Of a DNA stretch of 32,989 nucleotides, positions 18,207-28,739 are shown in pieces; the first letter of the stretch is position 1; every line of letters begins with the position of its first letter. The translations under genes and the position numbers were made by a program. The notes below the pieces were generated by a model. The model worked only from the letters and a program-made list of their open reading frames with translations. It ran no database searches and had not been told where the DNA came from. The DNA comes from Ectocarpus siliculosus (taxonomy: Eukaryota; Sar; Phaeophyceae; Ectocarpales; Ectocarpaceae), in assembly GCA_000310025.1 (NCBI GenBank), contig FN648825.1, positions 1 through 32,989 on the forward strand. The letters run 5' to 3'.

Positions 18207-20535
18207 GTGAGAGAATGGAAAGCAAATATCGGTGTGCTTGAGGAGTGGGACGATGCTCGTGCGGAAGAAGAAACCGCCCGTATACAGACGGAGTGGGAAA
18301 AGGCGCGACGCGAGCACGAGCAAGAGGAGCGGTCGAAAGAGGGAAAGAAGCGGCTGACAGAAGAAAAGGAGAGGCAGAAGCGACTTGCAGACGAACGCGA
18401 TGTCTTTTACGTTTTAAAAACAACAACAAGCGAGACATTTTGCTCTGCGACAAACCCATCCGAGACGGCAGAACGTGCGACAGTAGCTGCCGTGTGAAAT
18501 GCGCGGGATTCAAGAAGGCACCACTCGGGAAGGTGAGTGAAGATAAGCGAATTCGCCATACCCCAACTGATGCGTGACGAAGTTGACACGTACAATGCAA
18601 AACGCGTTCGGAAGAAATAGAGGGGACTTCGCGGCTCTCTCCTAGATGTCGCTGGGAGAATCCAACAACGCAAAACGGTTAATATAAGAACAGGGCGGTG
18701 GCGGCCGGAATTAGTCAAGGGAGTATCCGAATTGAAATTGATGGACCATATCTCTCCGTGATAAATTTCCCGAGTACCCAAAGAGAATGAGCTTTCTGCA
18801 ACTTCTCTTTTAGGCACCTAACAACCTCTTGAGTCGATGATTGTGATCATGCGGACCGATCTCTTGCTTTTTTCTGTGTTATGTGTTGTTGTCTCAGTGG
18901 TTTTGCCCAGAATGTCAGAAAGAGGAGAGAGACGGGGACGACGAGGATAAGGAGGATGGATGCGCCAAGGGATTCCCTCACGCATTTTCTACGTGCTGAG
19001 AAAGTAACGGATTTTGCCACTTGGTAAGCAGTTATTTGACAAATTGGTACAAATTATTTTTTAAGACACCAAGAACACCCCATAAATCTCTGCCCTCCTC
19101 TCACACGATTTTTCCCCGAACAAAACAGTGTGGCAATGTTCGGTATGAAAAGAAGAAGCAGTGTCTCGCAAGCGCTTTCCGGCGGAGAACGAAAACGCGA
19201 CAAAGGGCAAGGGAAGGCATAAAGCGAGGAAAACTGTTTCGAGGAGCACATCGTCCCTCGGTGCTGAGAAGGTGAGATGTTTCTCAACTGGTGTGTCTCG
19301 GAACGTTTGCGCCAAACCCCACATGTCTTGCCTGATGGTTAGGCAGCCGTGCATTCGTTTCCTAACCTACCATACATCACTTTCGTTTGAACCATTCAGG
19401 GGGGTAAAGCTGCCAGCGTGGATGACAGTGGGTGCGCCGATGCTATCTCCGCGGCCTCTTCGACGAGTGCCACGTCTTCCGCCGATTCCCGAGCCGGTGG
19501 AAAAGGTGAGGCGGGGGTCAGACCGACGCGGGTGCGTCCGCAAAACCTCTCGAAATGCTCTTCGCCAGCCGGCGAGCGGGAAGCGGGGGCGACGAAGAGG
19601 CCTTATGTGCAGAGGACAGGCAATGGACACAAAGACATCGGGGACATACTATGCGAGCCATGGGACGAAGAATCACGCGAGTTAATCGCAAACAGCAGGC
19701 GTGCGGCCGCGAAACAAGTTAAAAAATGCGAGGGCACGTATGACAAAGCAACCGCAAGCAGACATGAAACCATGACGTTCCCGAAACTGGGGAGCACTCT
19801 TGCAGACGGGTTGACTGAAGAGGTTGACCAAGTCATGGTTGTTTCCGGAAAAGGTTTACTTCAGGAGGGCCAAGCTTCATTCTCTCAAGTATTGGTACAA
19901 CAAGAACGCAAAGTTCAACCCAATACGCATTGGAGTGGAGCTGTACAAAACCCTTGTGACAATCAGCGGAGCGGTGTACACAGTGCATCAGTCGCAGAGT
20001 GTAGATGCAATCTCACCGGCTGCGACACTAAGATCCATCAGTGGCATCTCTTGGACTGTCGATGCGTCAATCACGACAAAAACGGCAAAAAAATCGGTGA
20101 CACTGGACAAGGACCTTCGGAAGTATATCCTGTCGCTGATCGCCATGCACACCATAGTGTGGACATCGTTCGTGCAGTATCTACTGCGGTGTCGATCGTG
20201 TTGGAACGAATGGTATGCCGGAAGACTGGTCCAAACCATATCTTAGTGACAAAGAAAAGGCCGAGCTGGGAGGTGTCGCTACTATGCGGAGGTTGTCGAG
20301 GCTGGCCTTCGCCAATGCATCGATGGAGGACACTGTCCACGCGCTACCGGTGAAAGCCACGGCAGAGGGAGACGCCGGGCACGAGGAGGCCATCGCCTTG
20401 CGCGCCTTCGCTAGCAGCGAAGGGTCGCTCAGCAAGCTCAACTTTCTGGGGGGTATTGGTGGTGCCGATGAGACCAGTGATGCCTTAGTGGACGACAATG
20501 ATACAGCGCTGATGATTAGAATGGTCACGAGAAAG
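18207..20535 (+). pseudogene. Decayed multi-exon locus with charged coiled coil and degenerate PHD-finger-like segment
   Basis: First, a Glu/Lys/Arg-rich helix (near 18240-18400, EWEKARREHEQEERSKEGKK). Then a PHD-like segment: KRDILLCDKP, CDSSCRVKCAGFKKAPLGK, a GTGAGT donor near 18532, and after a CAG acceptor near 18899 the typical PHD ending WFCPECQK. The expected first Cys pair reads Phe and Leu (DVFYVLK), the His reads Arg, and a one-base shift lies at the A-run near 18417. Later exon-like blocks are 19161-19271 (GTGAGA donor), 19398-19505 (Ser/Ala-rich, GTGAGG donor), about 19610-19850, 19850-20170 (LKYWYNKNAKFNPIRIGVEL) and 20176-20535 (MPEDWSKPYLSDKEKAELGG, GTAAGT donor). The last three lie in different frames. 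PHD fingers read histone tails; this copy probably cannot. The link between blocks is inference. Confidence 0.4.
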
Positions 20536-20949
20536 GGTAAGTCGGTGCACGGTGCTTACCCTTCACACATCAACCACGCCGTACACCTTCTTCAGTACAC
20601 GCTTCAAAGCCAGGTGACAAAAAAAAGAGTCATAGCCGTATCCGCTACAATTTTTTTGAACCACGTTGCAGTGTAACACACCGACGTTGATTTTTTTGCA
20701 TTCGACCTTCTATGCAGGCTTGTGGATCCGCGACGCGTACGTCAGATGACCATGGTGCAGGCCTGCACCGAAAGCCCGTGGCTAGGCAGGATATCAAGCC
20801 CGAGACTAAGGTAAAAAATGTGAGGTTTGTGATGAAAGATGTCGAGGGACTTGGAAATCATGAACTTCGAGTTCGCCTAGGTTTCGCAACGGCCAATATG
20901 GCACGGTGCGGGAGAAGGTCAATGCTTAGTGAACCAATTTTGAAAGAAA

Positions 20950-21420
20950 GGAAGCGCAATCGGCCTGGGGGGGGTTGCTCTCGCTTTGCATCTCTTGTGT
21001 TGGTCACGTGAGGGCGGAAATGTTTTGCTCAAGATAGATGTAGGGGTGGGTGCGTGCAAGCCTCGTGGCTGCGAGGATTTCGAAGGATAGGGGAGTAATC
21101 GCCCTCGAGGGTGTTGATTTTTCCCTACACGAAAGTGATTTGAAAAACAGAGGAGAGCCATCGGCCTGGAGGGTATTGCTTTTCTCCTACACTTCTTGTG
21201 CGGGCCACGCGAGCGTGAAAAAAACGCAACAAAGAGGAGAGCAAAATGGGCCTCGAGGGTGTTGCTCTTCTTCTACACCTCTTGTGCCGACTTCGCGAGC
21301 GCGATTATTTTTTAAGAAGACGAGAGCAAGATGTCTCGAGCGCATTGCTACACTTCGTGTGTTCCTCGAAGGATTTACTTCCCTCCAAGACCTCGTGTGC
21401 TGGCCATGTGACCGCGAACA
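20950..21420. repeat. Degenerate minisatellite
   Basis: Units built on TCGGCCT.GAGGGTGTTGCT, then TTCTCCTACAC.TCTTGTG and GGCCACG.GAGCG recur near 20960, 21098, 21161 and 21248, with a decayed unit to about 21420. Spacing varies from about 63 to 138 bp. No coding role is evident. Confidence 0.5.
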
Positions 21421-22130
21421 GAAAAGTAAATCAATGTCTCAATCATGTGTTGTTGCAAGGCACAAACACTCGAAATGCACCATCCGACACCATTCGATCT
21501 ACACTACGCGAAGTGCTCCCGTAAACCAGCTTGAACGACCAAGTGCTACAAATCTCGTCGTCCAATCGTCATTTAGTACGGCTGCTGCACGGCGGCACAC
21601 CTCATTCTTCCCGCACCCGTAAGCTCCCAGAGTAAAAAATACTTCGACGCACGAGAGAAGCTGTTTGATAGACCCTTCGTAAATCACAACAGGGTGAGGG
21701 ACAAATAGGGAAAGGTGACAATCGATAATTTAGTCCACAATCCATTGTGGACAAACCTGACCGAGAACCACTAGTGCGAACGGACCCTGCGTAGAAAAAC
21801 GTCCAAGATGAAATGCACACTCAGTATCGAAACCGTCAGCAGAAGAAAAAAGGGCAGTCTGGTGGTGTTGATTTGGTTCCATGGCGACATTCTTGCGCTG
21901 ATCGGATTGAATTTCTAAAGCAAATTAACCGAGCCACAACACAAAGAACGCGACATCCATGCTTGTTTCGACTGACAATACCCCCTCTACCTCCACCTCC
22001 TGCGGCCGATGCCAAAGCTGGGGCCGCTGCCTTGCCTGGTAGGGTTTACCGTGAGAACTCGTTCGTTCCGTGATACTTAGCCTTTTAGGCCCTAACTTTC
22101 CACGCTGAGTAGTGTTCGCCAGTTATGTAC
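21421..22130. other. No recognisable feature
   Basis: Mixed spacer with short open frames only. No motif, RNA gene or repeat could be supported. Confidence 0.35.
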
Positions 22131-22257
22131 AGAAATTTGACAAGGACGAGTTCAACGCAGGGGATTGGTACAAGATCAGTCTTTGCAGCACGGAGGCAGC
22201 GAATTTGCAGAAGAGCTTTGTTGAGCTGACTGACCGAAGAACTAGTGGGAGAGGCTG
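22131..22257 (+). CDS. Possible terminal exon of an unknown gene
   Basis: After TATGTACAG, a plausible splice acceptor, the frame reads KFDKDEFNAGDWYKISLCS and continues TEAANLQKSFVELTDRR to a TGA at 22255-22257. The composition is typical of coding sequence, unlike the surroundings. It could be the last exon of the 18.2-20.5 kb locus or a stray exon. I do not recognise the family. Confidence 0.3.
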
Positions 22258-23070
22258 AGAGTGATGATAATGTGGATGAGAAGTTGGTGTGGCAATAGTG
22301 GTTCGCTTAAGACGACTAGGTCGATTTAGCGTTGTAGCCGGCGGAAGCATCGCATAGCTTAAGGCCGAGCGCTCTGAAAGGCATTCGCGGCATTGGTGAC
22401 ATGAGACGGCCCAGCTCGGGTGGGATGGCATAGTGTTTGTGGCCAGTGTATAGAGTTGGGTGGGGGGGAAGTTTCGAAGAGTTTCTGTGTCACCTGGATT
22501 TTGCGGCGTGGGCTCCTGAAAAATGATGGACGCCGCCACGCGCTTTTGTGGCAAATACGTTGCCCCCTGCATGGTAAATTACTTGCACGGACTTTGAAGA
22601 GTTATCCGTTTCTTTACAATCCAATCCCTGACATAAGAGGTTCATGACGCCCAGCTGTCAGCTGGTGCTATGCGCACACATTCGCCCCAAAATTTGGCCG
22701 AAGCAACCCTAACCCCAGATCATGCTCTCCTTTCGCCTTGCTTCGCCTTGCTTCGCCCAAACCTGCCCAACCTGCTTTTCATCCTGATTTATGGCTGTTC
22801 GCACCTGTGCGTACGACTACCAGGTGCACAGGACCAACACCGGTGCCCACACCATCGCCGACAGTCTCTGGTGAGGCCGTCTCTTTCTAGGATGCTCGCA
22901 GACAGACGTGAGCGGTGGAACATAGTTGCCCGCCCGCTCACTCCAGAACTCCGCTGTTGCCCATGCAAAACCCAGAGAAGGATTCGCGTGTCGGCGCCAA
23001 GGCGGCGGTGTTTTCTCGCTTCATCAATAGTTGCGTTGGTTTTTTCACCGCTTGTCTAATGTAGTCACCG
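22258..23070. other. No recognisable feature
   Basis: A 149-codon open frame on the minus strand (22123-22572) has no motif and lies partly over the better plus-strand exon candidate, so it was not called. CTTCGCC is repeated near 22735-22755. Confidence 0.35.
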
Positions 23071-23376
23071 TTGCTTTCTACGCTGTGGCACGTGCGCAAA
23101 AAACAGCATTCCATGAGGAAGGATCGTTAAACTCGGCAGATAACTTTCCTTGGGCGGGGGGACTGTTCCCAAAACTTCCGTCGAAACCTCCGGTTGACTG
23201 GTTTCAGCATTGAACTGGTGTACGTTTCAAGCGGCAGGTCATGGCATGGCTTCTTTCGTTTCTTAAGGTTCTACAAAGGCTGGGCCGCTTTCACTGGATG
23301 GAGTGCTTCAAGGATGATCAAGGACAATGGCAACGGCCGCATCATGGATGACCGCGCTCTCGTCGACTACTCTTGA
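23071..23376 (+). CDS. Possible exon pair of an unknown gene
   Basis: Two short plus frames look protein-like: one near 23085-23213 ending in PKLPSKPPVDWFQH and stop, the other near 23264-23376 reading FYKGWAAFTGWSASRMIKDN and ending DDRALVDYS and stop. They lie in different frames. Support is composition only. Confidence 0.2.
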
Positions 23377-23559
23377 CGACCGAGGTGATTTGTTTCGTAT
23401 TTGAACGCCTCAAAAACAACAAAAGCAGAGAAAAACTCTTTTTTGTGCTGGGAAACTTGTTCGACAAATTGTTGTGCACGCACCATACAAACACCTTTGG
23501 GAGTAGTATTAGGGTAGGTGTGACACCAAAAACGTAATTTTGTAGGGGGGGGAGATGGA

Positions 23560-23780
23560 AACAGCCGGAGAGTCGTAGATTGTGCAAGGAATCCGGCCAC
23601 GTCACTCGACAATCGGCTGGTTGAAGCCTGTGATGAAGTTCAGCCCTTGTCACGAATCTGACCGCTTGACCCCGACGATGGGCTGGTTACAATCTGCGAA
23701 GGTCAGAGTCTGCAGGGATGGCGGCCACACGATGTCAACCACAGGCTCGTTGACATACGCCCAAAAGCTAGCCATTGACG
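23560..23780 (-). pseudogene. FNIP-like repeat fragment, about three units
   Basis: The minus strand shows IVWPPSLQTLTFADCNQPIV, then FITGFNQPIVE and VTWPDSLHNLRL, with a stop between the units and a one-base shift before the third. It is the same repeat class as 17100-17578 but too diverged and short to be functional. It points in the same direction as that block. Confidence 0.6.
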
Positions 23781-23999
23781 AGACGCCGGCAATACGACAT
23801 CGGTGATGGACTGTCCATCCTCAATCTGCAACAGCGACGACCCCGAGAACACAACGGACTTCACGCGGTCGCACGTGCCTTTTCAATAGTGCAACGATAA
23901 AAACCTGATAAAAACACATTTCTGGTTTCACAACAACACGCGAAAGCGCCGTTTCTGTACCAACAGAAAAAACAACGGAGGCATCTAGAAAACAAACAG

Positions 24000-24170
24000 C
24001 ACCATCAGCGCACAACCATCCAATGGATTGCTTGAACTTATCTCCAACTCCGGAACGATAAATAGCTGCTGCAGCGAGGCGGCCACACATCTCCGTTGAT
24101 GGGCTTGGTTGAGGCGCCATCCGAACGTTAGCCGTTGAAGTGAGGTCGGTCATACATGAAGTCCTAAGGA
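24000..24170 (-). pseudogene. FNIP-like repeat fragment, two to three units
   Basis: The minus strand reads SLQRLTFGWRLNQ, then after a one-base shift PINGDVW, and after another shift ASLQQL and FKQSIGW. Each break is an indel relative to the 66 bp unit at 17100-17578. This is the third decayed block on the same strand. Confidence 0.55.
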
Positions 24171-24930
24171 ATACCAGCAGAAAAACACCATCCATCTAGA
24201 TTATATCCCGTCGCTTGGAACACGCGACATGCTCCGTGTGCTGGCAGAAACACGTCAGCGCTACATATTCGTGCTCAGCGTCACACGTTTACAAATTTGA
24301 AGGGGTCACGGATGACATTGGGAACCGGTAGAGAGAGTGCGCCAAAAGACACATGGCGCGACAAAGAAAGAGGGCAGAGAAAGAGCGCGCACTCAAGATA
24401 TATGTTTAGAGAGAGGGGGGGCATACAGCTGTGTGTACTCCGCACACGAGAGGCAGCGGGCTTGCATGAGCAGTTCATCGCGGCTTCGCGCATTTCAATA
24501 TTGCACCGAAATAACTCACCAGACGACACTAATCTCGGGCTACAGCGTGTCTGGTGTCTTGGGCCAAGCTGTCTTCGGCTTGATGGTGTGGGGTGTTTGT
24601 TTGGTGACTGTGCCGAAGGGGGCACGCAACAGTAGTTTGTTTTGCGGGGGGTGCGGACCGGAATTCTTGAGGCATCTACCAATTCTCACTCCTCCATTTT
24701 TCCACGCGCGACGCCGCACAACACCGCCACCTCCCACTCGTAACTACTGGAGAACGCACAGTGTATCATACGCAGGAGGGCTGCTGGAGCATTTGCAAAG
24801 TAGCAGGAACCAATTGCGAAGTTGCTTCGAGGTGAGAAGAGGGAGATACGACAGTGAGGAAAGAGCCCCCGACGAGCACCGCCGCCGCCCCACCCCTACT
24901 AAGCGAAGCAAAGAGTGCATTGGTTTCAAG
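24171..24930 (+). other. Upstream region of the coiled-coil gene
   Basis: The frame of the downstream gene stays open back to about 24337, but that part is Arg/Cys-rich with no motif and contains a GA-rich run (near 24405). It is probably promoter and 5' untranslated region. No TATA box could be fixed. Confidence 0.4.
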
Positions 24931-25611
24931 ATGTCAACGCATTGTGTGTCGGTTCTTCTCCTGGTCTGTATCGCACAAGCGTGCTTGGCCTTCGTCCCGA
25001 GCTGGACTGCGACGTTCAGGTCGTCACGCTCGCAGCCCCCTGCTTCCGCGCCTGCGGCGGCGACGTTTTCGCTCTCGCAGCCCTCTGGTCCGATCTGCCC
25101 TGTGTTCGGGGCGTGTGGCACTTGTGGGGCGCAATATTTTTACCCGGTGCGAGGGATGACGAGCTCGAGCGCGATGAGCGAGGGCGACGAGGAGGAGGGG
25201 GGCGGCGATCATGATGCGCGAGAAGCTGCCGATGGCAGTCCAGCGGCGGACGAGATCCGTGCGGTCCAGGATGAGATCCGTGCGGTCCAGGATGAGATCC
25301 GTGGTGTAGAGCGAAAGATCGAGGATGCAGAGGAGGAGACGGCAGAGGTTGTCAAGAAGATTGATTATATTGAGGCTGCTATTGCGGGGGGCTCCAAGTA
25401 CCTCGGAATGACCGACCCCGAAGCCCTCTTGAAGCAACTAGGCAGGAAGGAGGAGCAACTACGCAGGAAAGAGGGGAAGGAGGAGCAACTACGCAGGAAA
25501 GAGGAGCAACTCCGCGAGATCCTTTTGAAGAAGGAGGACCGGCTCTCCAGGATTGAGCAGCTCCGTGCCAACAACGCCCCCGCAGGTATAGACGCGTCCC
25601 ATTATGTGTGA
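24931..25611 (+). CDS. Secreted or plastid-directed coiled-coil protein (CR/RHS-type N-terminal region)
   Basis: 226 residues from ATG 24931. This ATG was chosen because it opens a clean signal peptide; the frame upstream lacks motifs. Residues 1-20 are a signal peptide (core VSVLLLVCIAQACLA) with likely cleavage before Phe21 (A|FVP), the mark of plastid-directed preproteins in algae with secondary red plastids. Residues 21-55 are Ser/Arg/Pro/Ala-rich like a transit peptide. Residues 82-106 are acidic. Residues 107-150 form a coiled coil built on DEIRAVQ heptads (a 21 bp repeat from 25249). YLGMTDPEALLKQL (157-170) and RKEEQLRRKE repeats (172-210) follow. That helix-YLGMTDPEAL-KEEQLR layout is, from memory, typical of N-terminal regions in stramenopile Crinkler/RHS-like proteins. 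The usual ATPase part is missing here but occurs 3.1 kb downstream. Role unknown. Confidence 0.65.
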   Translation: MSTHCVSVLLLVCIAQACLAFVPSWTATFRSSRSQPPASAPAAATFSLSQPSGPICPVFGACGTCGAQYFYPVRGMTSSSAMSEGDEEEGGGDHDAREAADGSPAADEIRAVQDEIRAVQDEIRGVERKIEDAEEETAEVVKKIDYIEAAIAGGSKYLGMTDPEALLKQLGRKEEQLRRKEGKEEQLRRKEEQLREILLKKEDRLSRIEQLRANNAPAGIDASHYV

Positions 25612-25989
25612 AAATCCACAGCAGTGTGATGAGGAAATTTTGGCGCTGACCGACCGTAAGTATTATTACGCGGGCTCCCTCGAGCGCTGAGCGTGAAGCG
25701 GGGGGACTCACCCCTCTTAGATCAAGACGTTTTCTTTGACTTTCCACCTTCGGATCCTCGCGGAGTACCGCCCTCGCGAACGCTCAGCGAAAAGTCTTTC
25801 CAGCGCGGCTCCGCTGTCCCCCTGCCGCGGGATCGACGCTGGGCCGGCGACCCCAACAGCGCAACACTTAAAATCTCCCAAATCTCCACAATTTCCGTTT
25901 CGAACCTTCGCCTCTCACCATGTGTGTCACGCCTCTGAGTTTCATTGTTAGTTTTAAATTTCCACACCGGGACTGTGTCAGCAACAATC
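25612..25989. other. Spacer after the coiled-coil gene
   Basis: Likely 3' untranslated region and spacer. No polyadenylation signal of standard form stands out and no repeat was found before 25990. Confidence 0.35.
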
Positions 25990-26395
25990 ACTCGCACGCT
26001 GCACGATGCTGATCAACTCGGGGTACGTGCACAGCAGTCAGCCGTCTAGGTTGCGAGACATCTAGAGTGGCGTTGGCTCTCAGACGTACAAGGAGCGCGC
26101 AACCGAAAAAAGCCGCTGAACATGACGAAATTTCGAAATTTCGGTCGCGCACGTCGGCTTTATTACCTCGTCAGGAACTGGATGATGAGGACTCGCACGA
26201 TTGCACGATGCTCAGGACATGCATGTCCACAGCAGTCCGCCGTCCAGGTTGGGACACACCTAGAGTCACGTTGTCTCTGAGTCGTAAGCAGACTCAAGCA
26301 AAACCCTGAGGACACAATCCTCTTCAATTTTTCAAAACCATTTTTTTCGCAAACAGGCGCTGAACACGCCGCGGCTCTATTACCGTACATTGCTT
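25990..26395. repeat. 201 bp tandem duplication (two units)
   Basis: CTCGCACG..TGCACGATGCT occurs at 25991 and 26192. The following ACAGCAGTC.GCCGTC.AGGTTG, CTAGAGT..CGTTG.CTCT, GCTGAACA.G and CGGCT.TATTACC match in order. The units are diverged. Unit 2 is interrupted at its TATTA by the element at 26381. Confidence 0.65.
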
Positions 26396-27228
26396 AGTTC
26401 TCCCCCCGGGGTAGAGTTCTCCCCCCCCCCCCACCTTTTCCCCCTGGAACCATGCGTTCTTTGATTTCCCCCCCGGGTAAATCGTATATCGCGGGGGGAA
26501 AAAACATCCCCCCGGGTTACTCCATCTCCCCCCGGGGTAACAATTTCCTTGGGGGGGTGTGATTTTGTGGAAGTCGATTTTTGTTGGAAGAGAAGCGCAA
26601 ACGTGAACGACACAGCAGTGCTTCCATTTTTCTTGCATGGAGCGTTCCTCTGGAAGCCGTATTGAACGTACAGAGATCCCGGGATGACCGGCACCTCGCA
26701 GAAAAGGGCGAAAAAATATTCATTTTTCGATTAAATGTTTGTGGACATGAAACATTAGGACTTCGAAGCAAACAAAACACATGGTACAGCAGTAAAACCT
26801 CACCACGAATAAACCTTACACCAACAGCTCTACGTCCTGTGTACCAAAACGACTACGGCATCACTCGTGCAAAAGCAGCACGTGGGCTATTCCTCTTCTT
26901 CTTCTTGGCATCACTAGAGAGACGAGGCAAACTCCCCCAGCTGCTGCTGTTCCCCTCGTCTTTTTCTTCTTTACACTCCTCCCTCTGCTGTTACTGTTTG
27001 AAAGCTTGCTCGTAAATCTTATTCATCGCGGGTTCATGTGTTTTCTGTGTGTGGGTGTGTGGACCACGTTTGTGTGCACAACCCCCCGGGGTAGATTCCC
27101 CCCGGGGTAGGTAGCGTTCACAAGGTAAAGACCGACCCCCCGGGGTACTTAAATCTCCCCTCGGGGGGGTTGATTTCAGAAAAAAAGCGAACCCCTCCCC
27201 AGGGGGGAGAACTAAGCAACGTACGGTA
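26381..27228. mobile_element. MITE-like element with 27 bp terminal inverted repeats and CCCCGGGG arrays
   Basis: TACCGTACATTGCTTAGTTC and the C run behind it (26381-26407) are inverted at 27202-27228 with one mismatch. TA flanks both ends if the inverted repeat starts at CCGTAC. About six C-run/G-run units (CCCCCCGGGGTA and variants) fill 26401-26560 and about four fill 27081-27207, mostly separated by short A/T-rich spacers. The internal 27 kb side contains no transposase; a 144-codon open frame at 26581-27015 has no motif. A TA target suggests mobilisation by a Tc1/mariner-type or related transposase. It sits in unit 2 of the tandem duplication, and unit 1 (26160-26176) is a relative of the empty site. 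Confidence 0.7.
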
Positions 27229-28739
27229 ACTACGTCATTCGGTGGATTCAGATACCCGTCTATCACGTATAGAGGCAACTACAGTCAAAATATACCAACT
27301 CTTTGGATCTAGACGCACGAGCGTGCCGCATTTCACATTTTGGCTCTTCAGATCTCAGCGAAGCGGCTCATTTTTGACCCCTCTCAGAGTAATTAGCTGA
27401 GCGTCGCCCGTCTCCGCGCGTGCGCACACGGCACCACAGCAGAACTCCCCCCTTTGCGAGTGAGCCCACGAAATTCTTTCCTATGCGACCGCGCTGCGCA
27501 CACGGGCTAATTCGTACGCGCTCGGTTCAGGCGAGGTCCGTGAAACCCAGTGAGAACACTACCTAACTGGCTGATGGTAATGTCGCTACAAAACTTTCAC
27601 TTTCCACGCCTGCGGCAAAATGCAAAAATTCAAAAATTCGGCAGCGAAGCGTTCACCCTCTCAGCGCCCCCCGAGACGGCAAGGCAGGCCCTGAAATTCA
27701 GTAGTCTGGGAAACAGCAGTAGTATCAGGAGCTCACAGGACGCATACCACAGCGGATGAGTAGGCAGTATCTCAGCCTAAGAACGTTCAATGTACGTGTC
27801 CGTTCAGTAGCTGTCACGGGTTGAGATCTAAGGCCGAGTCGTGTGTATTTGCGTGAAGAAAGCACCTTTTGGCAGTCCTGCGCTCAAGAATCCTCTTCTT
27901 TCGAGGCAATGAAACAGATTGAATGCTCTTTTTCGTTTTCGCCACTCGCATCAAAGAGACCGTACTCACCCAGTCACCCTTGGTGTGCCGGGTAACAATG
28001 ACACACATCCGTATGTTTGCTTTATACCGGTGCTGCACGCATGGCATGCTCGGACGTCAGGCGCTGTTTTCCAACCAGGTATGTTGATACGTAGGTGACA
28101 AGTTCTCGACCTCCGTATGAACATGATTTTTTTGCCGCGGATCGATGGTGCACGCGGAGACGATCATTTTGGTTAAAACACATAATTCTAGAATGCGAGA
28201 TCGAGCATTCATCATATAGTTGAGAACGCACACAGGGAGGAGTAGGTGTCCTTGCTACTTTTTGTTCCATTCCAACCCGAACAGAGTCCTAACCCTCCAC
28301 ATCTGGGATCGAATCGTCTGGTCTTCCCAACGCCCACGAAATAATACCAGATCGTGTGGAACAGCAGTCGAGGAGTAGTCACCTGGTGGCCGGTAGATAC
28401 CTGTAGAATGTGCGGGGACGCGAAGACCGATAGCTTTTTGCTGTGCAGTAGCACCTCGATTCCACCTTCGACGCGCACTTACACTACGGAGGTGCATCAT
28501 GTGTGCTGCCATAATATTCTTCCGTGCACTCCTGGTTCTACTGAAGTGGGCTACAACAGCAGGGTCCTCGCTCTTCTTTCTTTACGCACGCTACACCCGT
28601 ATTCCCTCCGTTGAAAAGGTCATGTGGTTTCAACAGTGCCGAACTCGCGTGATGGCGGGTTCGGTCTCACACCATGTCCTGAATTCGACCGAGGGTATCT
28701 GTTGCGTTTGTTGTCGCCCGACATAAGCTTGGTTATGAT
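27229..28739. other. No recognisable feature; upstream region of the ATPase-nuclease gene
   Basis: 1.5 kb of spacer. No motif-bearing frames. The last 120 bp before 28740 are open in several frames and may be 5' leader. No promoter element could be fixed. Confidence 0.35.

Noticed and set aside
22123-22572. 149-codon minus-strand gene
   Set aside because: Composition is low in structure and Pro/Ser/Thr-rich, without motifs, and it overlaps the better plus-strand exon candidate at 22131-22257.
24337-24930. N-terminal extension of the coiled-coil protein
   Set aside because: The frame is open, but the translation is Arg/Cys-rich without motifs and would bury a good signal peptide in mid-protein.
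26581-27015. Transposase candidate inside the MITE
   Set aside because: The 144-residue translation has no DDE-type motif and ends in low-complexity Phe/Ser/Leu sequence.
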